Below are positions 13,579 to 18,657 of a stretch of DNA of 46,721 bases, in pieces. Numbering within the stretch: position 1 is the first letter of the stretch; each line of letters starts with the position of its first letter. Source of the stretch: a virus; IMG/VR virus record IMGVR_UViG_3300025327_000053, positions 1-46,721 of that record; one strand, written 5' to 3'. The translations under genes were made by a program, and so were the position numbers. The notes under the pieces are model-generated. The model made no database searches and had not been told where the DNA came from. It saw nothing but the letters and a program-made list of their open reading frames with translations.

Positions 13579-13598
13579 GGGTGTTTTTAGGCAAAGCC
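13579..13598 (-). repeat. Right 20-bp inverted repeat of the toxin cassette
   Basis: GGGTGTTTTTAGGCAAAGCC on the plus strand, the reverse complement of 12758-12777 except at one base. It ends the 841-bp cassette. No transposase lies inside and no clear target duplication was seen next to either copy. Confidence 0.8.
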
Positions 13599-13630
13599 GG
13601 GATGGGTCTTAAAATGCCGTCTCCTGAATG

Positions 13631-13756
13631 CTAACTCCGACTCCGGGACGCGGGTGCTTTCCGCTTTTTCGCTTTCCTTGCGACTGGCTTTGGAGCGACT
13701 TTAAGCAACTTCGTGATTGCATTCTCGAATTTAGTTCGCTCGATTTTCGCCGCCAC
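13631..13756 (-). CDS. Very small basic protein
   Basis: A 41-residue protein from a GTG start with TGAGGTGA upstream. It reads MAAKIERTKFENAITKLLKV, then APKPVARKAKKRKAPASRSRS. An N-terminal amphipathic helix of the KFxxAxxKLLKxxP type is followed by a Lys/Arg-rich tail. Similar short proteins are common beside toxin-antitoxin and DNA-handling genes, but no function is known to me. It lies outside the inverted repeats. Confidence 0.5.
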   Translation of the reverse strand: MAAKIERTKFENAITKLLKVAPKPVARKAKKRKAPASRSRS

Positions 13757-13815
13757 GGATAGTCACCTCATTTTGTGGGAATAGGCACCAGGCCCAACAT
13801 ATTGAAATATGTGAC

Positions 13816-13843
13816 TTGACAACCACAAGATGTTGGATAAGAT
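13816..13843 (+). promoter_or_regulatory. Promoter for the tRNA pair
   Basis: TTGACA (13816-13821), a 16-base spacer, TAAGAT (13838-13843), facing the tRNA genes at 14002 and 14087. The -35 is perfect. The predicted start near 13850 gives a leader of about 150 nt. Confidence 0.65.
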
Positions 13844-13849
13844 GACATA

Positions 13850-13997
13850 CCGTGCATTAAATTGCCCCTACCGATGGCGAGTCGGTGAGGGGCAGAACCT
13901 CTGAGGCGTTGAGAAGAAGCAGAGGCAACCCCATCCTGCCAAAGTTTCCTAACAACTGTCAAGGAGTAACAAGTTGCGATCCAAATAAGCGGATCGC
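13850..13997 (+). ncRNA. Structured leader upstream of the tRNA pair
   Basis: Three strong helices lie in order: GCCCCT-A-CCGA paired with TCGG-TG-AGGGGC (13864-13893), CCTCTG with CAGAGG (13898-13925), and GCGATCC with GGATCGC (13976-13997). The last ends four bases before the first tRNA. No reading frame with a ribosome site covers it. It may be a processing leader for the tRNAs or a separate small RNA. Confidence 0.45.
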
Positions 13998-14001
13998 TTG
14001 T

Positions 14002-14074
14002 GGGGGCGTAGCTCAACTGGAAAGAGCGCGTGGCTCGTACCCCGAAGATGCCCGTTCGAGTCGGGCCGCCCCCA
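14002..14074 (+). tRNA. tRNA-Thr(CGU)-like, irregular anticodon arm
   Basis: A 73-nt cloverleaf: acceptor GGGGGCG/CGCCCCC (7 bp perfect), D-stem GCTC/GAGC, T-arm GCCCG-TTCGAGT-CGGGC. With a five-base variable loop, the anticodon arm is CGTGG/CCCCG with one U-C mismatch and only six loop bases, CTCGTA, giving anticodon CGU for Thr. A seven-base loop would leave just two pairs. The 3' CCA is not encoded. The gene may be defective or use a non-standard loop. Confidence 0.6.
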
Positions 14075-14086
14075 CGCACGAATGAC

Positions 14087-14182
14087 GGAGGGTTAGCATC
14101 AATCGGCAATGCCCCGGACTTATAATCCGAGAGTCCCGTGCCTACACACGGGATGTGAGTTCGATCCTCACACCCTCCGCCA
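14087..14182 (+). tRNA. Class II tRNA with UAU anticodon, encoded CCA
   Basis: A 96-nt cloverleaf: acceptor GGAGGGT/ACCCTCC, D-stem GCAT/ATGC, anticodon loop CTTATAA (anticodon UAU, reading AUA Ile), T-arm GTGAG-TTCGATC-CTCAC, then G and CCA. The variable arm is 24 nt with a 7-bp stem (TCCCGTG/CACGGGA). Long variable arms normally belong to Leu, Ser or bacterial Tyr tRNAs, not Ile, so the amino-acid identity is uncertain. Confidence 0.8.
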
Positions 14183-14414
14183 AACTTTTAGATGCAATTT
14201 CCGGGAATCAAAATACACTCCCCTTCGGGGGGAAGCTGGAATTGATCCAAAACCACTCAATTCCAAAACACGGTGTCCGAAGGCATACTTATATAGCGAC
14301 TCCAGCCTCCATGCAAGAAAATTCTACAGCCAAGTTGCGATTTTCGGCAATACGGTCCTAGTACCATCGGGCCTTTTTGTAGTTCGGAGTCAAATGCACA
14401 ATCACGGAATATTC

Positions 14415-14930
14415 TCAAGAGACGCTTCTCCGCATCCATCCCAAGCGGAAATCCCGCTGCTTCGGGTAATCGCAGCATTGCTGGCAATAATGCACTGCCT
14501 GCTGGGCGCGCAGCTCCGCCAGCAGCCGCTCCGGATCCGATGCTGCCAGGGCGTTCAGTGTCTTGGGGCCCAACACGCCATCGACCTTCACGGCCCAGCC
14601 AATGCCGTGCAGCGCCCACTGGAATACCCGTGCGGCACTCTCCGGACTCATGTTGATGTAGATGTCGAAGAGTTTATCGGCCACGCCCTGATCCGGGATA
14701 GCATCGAATTTCCAGAAATACTCGCGATAGATTTCCCGCGCCCGCCAGACCGTCAGGGCGCGGATATCGTCGTCGTTCACGATGCCGTCCCCGGTCAGGT
14801 CCAGGCCGCACTCCCGCAGAAACCGCAGCGAGATGCCGAAATTCGTTATTCCGCCGCGGTCCGCCGGATGGGTGTTGAGCCCCTTCTCGATATCGAGCGC
14901 CCGCCGAAATGCCGGTTCAAACTCCGCCAT
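14415..14930 (-). CDS. Endolysin, GH108-type muramidase with peptidoglycan-binding part
   Basis: A 171-residue cell-wall hydrolase. FEPAFRRALDIEKGLNTHPA plus DRGGITNFGISLRFL matches the GH108 start, where the Glu of the E-K/G-G segment is the catalytic acid. REIYREYFWKFDAI, ADKLFDIYINMSP and VFQWALHGIGWAVKVDGVLGP plus KTLNAL complete the domain, the last part resembling the family's C-terminal binding segment. It cuts the glycan backbone of peptidoglycan to release progeny. It has no signal peptide, so it needs a holin; candidates lie upstream. The start at 14930 has AGAGG and follows the previous stop by one base. Confidence 0.85.
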   Translation of the reverse strand: MAEFEPAFRRALDIEKGLNTHPADRGGITNFGISLRFLRECGLDLTGDGIVNDDDIRALTVWRAREIYREYFWKFDAIPDQGVADKLFDIYINMSPESAARVFQWALHGIGWAVKVDGVLGPKTLNALAASDPERLLAELRAQQAVHYCQQCCDYPKQRDFRLGWMRRSVS

Positions 14931-14931
14931 T

Positions 14932-15315
14932 TTATTTTCCTCTCCGGCGCGCCATCTCGGCATACAGTGTGCGCAATCCCGCCGCTGTCTCACAATTCGG
15001 AATGCGGTTCCCGGCATGGCAATCGGCCACCAGCCGGAAGCCCTCCGGCGCCAGCAGGTGTTCCACCGGCTCGACATATGCCAGGATATGGGCCGATTCT
15101 ATGATCTCGCTGTGATACCGGCCCAGCAGCGGGTAGGAATCAATCTCGCTCACGCCGTCCGGCATCTCCGCTACGGCGCACTCGATGCGCGCCTCTTCCT
15201 CCTGGCGCTCCAAAGCGCTTTTCTGCGCCAGGCGCTGCTCGAAATCCTCCAGGCGCGCCGCCATGAACTCATCGGGATTGAATGGATCGTACACGTCGCC
15301 CAATTCGGCCATCAT
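14932..15315 (-). CDS. Hypothetical protein of the lysis region
   Basis: A 127-residue acidic protein of unknown function. A predicted helix (EFMAARLEDFEQRLAQKSAL, then ERQEEEARIECAVAEM) is followed by a mixed region (SEIDSYPLLGRYHSEIIESA, EHLLAPEGFRLVADCH). The gene starts at ATG ATG three bases after the methyltransferase stop and ends one base before the endolysin start, so the three are probably co-translated. Confidence 0.65.
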   Translation of the reverse strand: MMAELGDVYDPFNPDEFMAARLEDFEQRLAQKSALERQEEEARIECAVAEMPDGVSEIDSYPLLGRYHSEIIESAHILAYVEPVEHLLAPEGFRLVADCHAGNRIPNCETAAGLRTLYAEMARRRGK

Positions 15316-15318
15316 TTT

Positions 15319-16059
15319 CTAAAATCCTATCTCGACTTGCTCGGGCTTCGCAGGCTGTTCACGGCCAGCGAACGGCAGCACTTCCTGGCGGAGCCGGTTG
15401 ACCGCGATCTCGCAGTACTTCTCCTCGATCTCGATCCCGATAGCCTTCCGGCCAAGTTGCTTTGCTGCTACCAGCGTGGTCCCGCTGCCCATGAACGGGT
15501 CGAGGATCATCTGCGCTTCTGGCGCGAACCCAAGACACCACCGCATCAGTGAAACCGGCTTCTGTGTTGGATGGTAAAACTCTCCACGTTCAGTTTTCCG
15601 CAATAGGCCGGACCATAAATTCCTGAATACCCGCGTGGCTCCGATCACGTTTGACCATGCCAATTCTGCTTCGCCAAGCGGCCATCCCTTCTCGGCGAGC
15701 TGCTCTGCTCCCATTCTCTTATCCCAAACAAACCAGCCGCCAGAATGCTGCAAGTGGCGCGTGAAGTGATTAGCTCCCCAGAGAATCGCCCCCCAGTCCA
15801 GAAATGGCCTTGGGTCAAATTCATCGGAATCACCAACGATTTCCGAATGGGCAATGATCTTGGAAGTGTCAACCTGCTTCCACCAAGGACTCGACTTACG
15901 GGTAAAGCGTTGTGCATTGCAAGCTGTAGAATTACCCCAAGGAGGGTCGGTCAGCACCAGGTCCACGCTCTTGTCCGGCAGCAGGGGCAGAATCTCGCGG
16001 CAGTCACCGTGGTATATCGTAATCCCCGGCTCCTCGTAGTATGGCTTTGGGAGGCTCAT
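15319..16059 (-). CDS. DNA amino-methyltransferase (N6-adenine or N4-cytosine type)
   Basis: A 246-residue SAM-dependent DNA methyltransferase. The order is ITIYHGDCREILPLLPDKSV, LVLTDPPWGN (motif IV, DPPW catalytic), target-recognition sequence, EFYHPTQKPVSLMRWCLG, then ILDPFMGSGTTLVAAKQLGR (motif I, SAM binding) and AIGIEIEEKYCEIAVNRL. Motif IV before motif I places it in the beta class. DPPW occurs in both adenine and cytosine enzymes, so the target base is open. The start ATG at 16059 has a weak ribosome site; an in-frame ATG at 16092 is possible. No nuclease partner is seen. Confidence 0.9.
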   Translation of the reverse strand: MSLPKPYYEEPGITIYHGDCREILPLLPDKSVDLVLTDPPWGNSTACNAQRFTRKSSPWWKQVDTSKIIAHSEIVGDSDEFDPRPFLDWGAILWGANHFTRHLQHSGGWFVWDKRMGAEQLAEKGWPLGEAELAWSNVIGATRVFRNLWSGLLRKTERGEFYHPTQKPVSLMRWCLGFAPEAQMILDPFMGSGTTLVAAKQLGRKAIGIEIEEKYCEIAVNRLRQEVLPFAGREQPAKPEQVEIGF

Positions 16060-16120
16060 TGCGAAAGTATCCACGGAAGTCCTGCGGATCATCAAGAACG
16101 CGACAGGGCGCGATCTCGCG

Positions 16121-16148
16121 GAGCGCATTCCGGGCGGCATACCCGCCC
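16121..16148 (-). repeat. 28-nt hairpin repeat, copy B, abutting a stop codon
   Basis: Differs from 797-824 at one of 28 positions. It touches the stop codon of the gene that ends at 16149, exactly as copy A touches the ssb stop. It contains the same GGGCGG/CCGCCC stem with a 5-base loop. Confidence 0.7.
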
Positions 16149-16937
16149 TCAGCAGAACAGCGCCGCGCAGCGGAACACGAATGCGCCGGCCTTGATGCCT
16201 TCCCAGGTCCATCCCAGCGCTCCGCGGCGGCCGGCAAAGCGGTCGGTGATTCGCCCAACGTTCTCCGTCGTGCGCTCGATATTGTCCGAGTTGCGCTGCG
16301 CCGATTCTAGAAACTGCGGCGTGGCCAGCGAAACGTGCCGGAACATCTCCGAGCCATCTTCGGCCATGCGCTGCATTGCCGCCGTGGTATTGAAAAACCG
16401 GTTCTGGAAGCACGACGCTCCCACGGCCTCGCAATCCGTCATCTCGGTCATCAGATCGGAAACCTGGTCTTCAATCTGCCGCGCGCCATGCCCGGCAGAC
16501 TCGACCGCGCGAGCCGCGCGCACGATGGAAGCCGCGGCCAACGGCACGGCTCCCCAGCGATACGGCTCCGGGCCGCAATCCACCGGGGTGCCAACCAGCC
16601 CGCAGGCGGTAAATTGCAATACCCGGTTGGTCCACCCGAGATTCATGTCGACGTGATACAACAGATCATCGCGCAGACTCGCTCGCCCGCTGCCCGGTTT
16701 ACCCGGCAGCTCCGGGGATCCGGTAATCTCCATCCGCGCCGCGGCCAGCAGCTCCTGCGCGAGCCGCTGCGATTCGGTCAACAGGGTTCCCTGCCGGGAC
16801 AGTTCCGCCGACACCTGTTTCGAGAGAGTCAGCGATTCGACCTGGAACTGCGGAATCGCGTAGCTGAGATGCAGGCAGACTACCAGAACGCCAGCGCAAG
16901 CCGACATGGCAAACAGTTTCAGCGCTGCATTCAGCAT
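16149..16937 (-). CDS. Membrane-anchored coiled-coil protein
   Basis: A 262-residue protein. An N-terminal hydrophobic segment (LFAMSACAGVLVVCLHLSYA) anchors or exports it. Long helical stretches follow (SLTLSKQVSAELSRQGTLLT, SQRLAQELLAAARM, SDNIERTTENVGRITDRFA), with four cysteines in the middle that could form disulfides in the periplasm. The C-terminus is hydrophobic (IKAGAFVFRCAALFC). The function is unknown; its place among lysis-region membrane proteins suggests an envelope role such as lysis timing or exclusion. Confidence 0.7.
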   Translation of the reverse strand: MLNAALKLFAMSACAGVLVVCLHLSYAIPQFQVESLTLSKQVSAELSRQGTLLTESQRLAQELLAAARMEITGSPELPGKPGSGRASLRDDLLYHVDMNLGWTNRVLQFTACGLVGTPVDCGPEPYRWGAVPLAAASIVRAARAVESAGHGARQIEDQVSDLMTEMTDCEAVGASCFQNRFFNTTAAMQRMAEDGSEMFRHVSLATPQFLESAQRNSDNIERTTENVGRITDRFAGRRGALGWTWEGIKAGAFVFRCAALFC

Positions 16938-16952
16938 ATACGCCCCCTATCC

Positions 16953-17318
16953 TCAATCCACCGGAGAGAACTCGTAATCGAGAAAGCCGTCCGGTCGAAT
17001 CGTGTACAGATAATTCTGGTTGGCTCCTTCGCTGACCGCCCGGAATTTCGACCCGGCCGGCATCCACACCTCATCGCACGCCAAGCCCCACCATTTTACC
17101 GGCGGCTTCTCGCCCAGTTTCTCGATTCGGATATCGCGCGGCCAGGAGTTGGGCAGATACAGCGCCACCGGCTCGGCGGGGCCATCTGCCGTTGCGGCCG
17201 GAATATGATAAAACGCGCCGCAAGGCGGTTCAGACGAATTGCCCCAGATGGACAACGCGGCCACTGCCGCCAAAAGCGCCGCCAGCTCCATCAGCCGCGA
17301 AAGATTTGTTTTTAGCAT
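16953..17318 (-). CDS. Exported protein of unknown function
   Basis: A 121-residue protein with a signal peptide or anchor (RLMELAALLAAVAALSIWG). The mature part is a compact beta-rich domain with two cysteines (EPPCGAFYHIPA; WGLACDEVWMPAGSKFRAVS) ending YTIRPDGFLDYEFSPVD. No family recognised. It precedes the membrane coiled-coil gene by 15 bases and probably shares its transcript. Confidence 0.65.
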   Translation of the reverse strand: MLKTNLSRLMELAALLAAVAALSIWGNSSEPPCGAFYHIPAATADGPAEPVALYLPNSWPRDIRIEKLGEKPPVKWWGLACDEVWMPAGSKFRAVSEGANQNYLYTIRPDGFLDYEFSPVD

Positions 17319-17356
17319 TCGTTGAAACCTCCGTTTACATTGAGACTTTCGGATCT

Positions 17357-17596
17357 TTATGCCTTCCCGGCAACGCTGCCGCTGTTCCCATTTGCGCCCG
17401 CCGACCGGCCCGGCCCGCGCAATGACTGGATCAGCGCCCCCAAAACTCCTGCGGCAGCCTGCAGGACGAATTCTTTGTAGCCGTTCGCGCTCGGCAAACA
17501 GAAGGCGAATACGATCACGACGGCCAGCAGCAGGCAGAACAGCGCCGAGAGAAGCAATTTATCGAAGTGCCGCTCCTGCACATCTCCCCAGTTCAT
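17357..17596 (-). CDS. Small two-helix membrane protein, holin candidate
   Basis: A 79-residue protein with a charged N-terminus (MNWGDVQERHFDK), a strong transmembrane helix (LLLSALFCLLLAVVIVFAFCL) and a second, weaker one (FVLQAAAGVLGALIQSL), then a polar Gly/Ser tail. Size, topology and closeness to the endolysin fit a class II-like holin, which would open the inner membrane at a set time. Sequence cannot separate a holin from other small phage membrane proteins. It overlaps the upstream gene by four bases. Confidence 0.6.
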   Translation of the reverse strand: MNWGDVQERHFDKLLLSALFCLLLAVVIVFAFCLPSANGYKEFVLQAAAGVLGALIQSLRGPGRSAGANGNSGSVAGKA

Positions 17597-17847
17597 TGGG
17601 CCTCCTCCAGGGATTCGATTCGCCCGATACTGTAATGTGCCACTCGCTCGATTTCCGCTAGCCGGTCATGAATTACAGCCAATTTCTCGATGGCTCCCGC
17701 CGCGCGGGCATCATGATCTACGAGAAGCGCGCGGGAGCTTCCCGCTAATTCCAGCATCTCACTGTGCTGCCGGATGAGTGTACGCTGCACCCAGAGCCGA
17801 TCACCCAGCAACAGAACAATGACTATCGCCCATTCATAGACCTTCAT
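17593..17847 (-). CDS. Membrane-anchored coiled-coil small protein
   Basis: An 84-residue protein: one N-terminal transmembrane helix (YEWAIVIVLLLGDRLWV) followed by a helical, charged region (HSEMLELAGSSRALLVDHDA, then EKLAVIHDRLAEIERVA). Single anchor plus coiled coil resembles an inner-membrane spanin subunit or an accessory lysis protein. It is coupled by four-base overlaps to both neighbours. No outer-membrane lipoprotein partner with a lipobox is seen. Confidence 0.6.
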   Translation of the reverse strand: MKVYEWAIVIVLLLGDRLWVQRTLIRQHSEMLELAGSSRALLVDHDARAAGAIEKLAVIHDRLAEIERVAHYSIGRIESLEEAQ

Positions 17848-18140
17848 TTCCCGTTCCTCCTGATTTGGTCAAGCAGTTCATTGGCGCGGTCCAATTGCAC
17901 GTTTAGAATCTGCAGCCGGTCTTCAATGCGCCCCAATTGCTGCTCCACCATGTCCTTTCTGGCGTATTCTGTCTTGACGGTGGCGATTTCACGCTCTACT
18001 GTTTCCATTCGCACTGCAGAGGCAGTCGCACTGGGATCGAGGCCCAACTGCACCCGGAACAGGTTCAGCAGCAGTAGCACGCCAATGGAAACAATAGCTA
18101 AGACATGGGACCTTCCGCCGCCGTTCTTCTCGACTGTCAT
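17844..18140 (-). CDS. Membrane-anchored coiled-coil small protein
   Basis: A 98-residue protein: transmembrane helix (HVLAIVSIGVLLLLNLF) then a long coiled coil (VRMETVEREIATVKTEYARK, MVEQQLGRIEDRLQILNVQL, DRANELLDQIRR). It has the same layout as the preceding small protein (17593-17847), so the two may be diverged copies or partners. An i-spanin-like or tail-length-independent structural role is possible; no specific family is seen. Confidence 0.6.
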   Translation of the reverse strand: MTVEKNGGGRSHVLAIVSIGVLLLLNLFRVQLGLDPSATASAVRMETVEREIATVKTEYARKDMVEQQLGRIEDRLQILNVQLDRANELLDQIRRNGK

Positions 18141-18400
18141 CTGCCCTCCTTGGCCCCGGGAAACCGCACCGTGAATTTCCCATGTATTTCGACCTCGACC
18201 GGGTGATCCTCCGTGGCCTCGCGCAGCGCCTCAATCATTTGCTGCCCGGAAATCTTTTGGATGTGGTCGATGGGTCGAGCCGCTCCGCCCAATCGCCCAG
18301 CCAGTCGGCTGAGTATCCAGCCAGGAATCCAAGGCCAGCGCCAAGGGCAAAACAAATCCAGAACGGATAGGCCGCCGCGCGCAGAAGTTTTGCTGTCCAT
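18137..18400 (-). CDS. Hypothetical protein with one hydrophobic segment
   Basis: An 87-residue protein. A Trp/Pro-rich hydrophobic region (LSVLDLFCPWRWPWIPGWIL) is followed by a soluble part (IDHIQKISGQQMIEALREAT, then PVEVEIHGKFTVRF). The start at 18400 was chosen for GGAG six bases upstream; an in-frame ATG at 18412 lacks this. Its stop overlaps the next start by ATGA. Unknown function. Confidence 0.55.
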   Translation of the reverse strand: MDSKTSARGGLSVLDLFCPWRWPWIPGWILSRLAGRLGGAARPIDHIQKISGQQMIEALREATEDHPVEVEIHGKFTVRFPGAKEGR

Positions 18401-18413
18401 CGTTTTCTCCATT

Positions 18414-18647
18414 TCACCGCGTATCCGCCTCCGCTTTCGGTGGTTCCTGGCAGGCGGCCAGCGCTTTGGCGAGCTCCTGTATTCGCGCCTCGAGCTGCGA
18501 GACTCGCTCCTGCGATTTGTCCAGCAATGCCGTCTTCGCTCCCAGTGACCGCAGCAGGTCCTGGAATGTAACTTCGCCGGGGCCTTGCGCCGCCACTCCC
18601 AGCGCCATGACCATCGCCACCACGATCATCGCCAATAATTTCTTCAC
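18414..18647 (-). CDS. Exported coiled-coil protein
   Basis: A 77-residue protein from a GTG start with AGGGAGG five bases upstream. Signal peptide KKLLAMIVVAMVMALGVAAQ, then a coiled coil (AKTALLDKSQERVSQLEARI, ELAKALAACQ) and a short polar tail. A small periplasmic coiled coil next to membrane-anchored coiled coils may belong to the same envelope or lysis assembly. It starts ten bases after the spike gene. Confidence 0.6.
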   Translation of the reverse strand: MKKLLAMIVVAMVMALGVAAQGPGEVTFQDLLRSLGAKTALLDKSQERVSQLEARIQELAKALAACQEPPKAEADTR

Positions 18648-18657
18648 AAAAGCCTCC

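Noticed and set aside
12758-13598. Insertion sequence or integron cassette
   Set aside because: There is no transposase, no integrase and no attC-type folding; inverted repeats alone do not define either.
16059-16434. N-terminal extension of the amino-methyltransferase
   Set aside because: The extra 125 codons overlap the membrane-protein gene and hairpin copy B and are Arg/Gly-rich; the catalytic domain starts right after the ATG at 16059.
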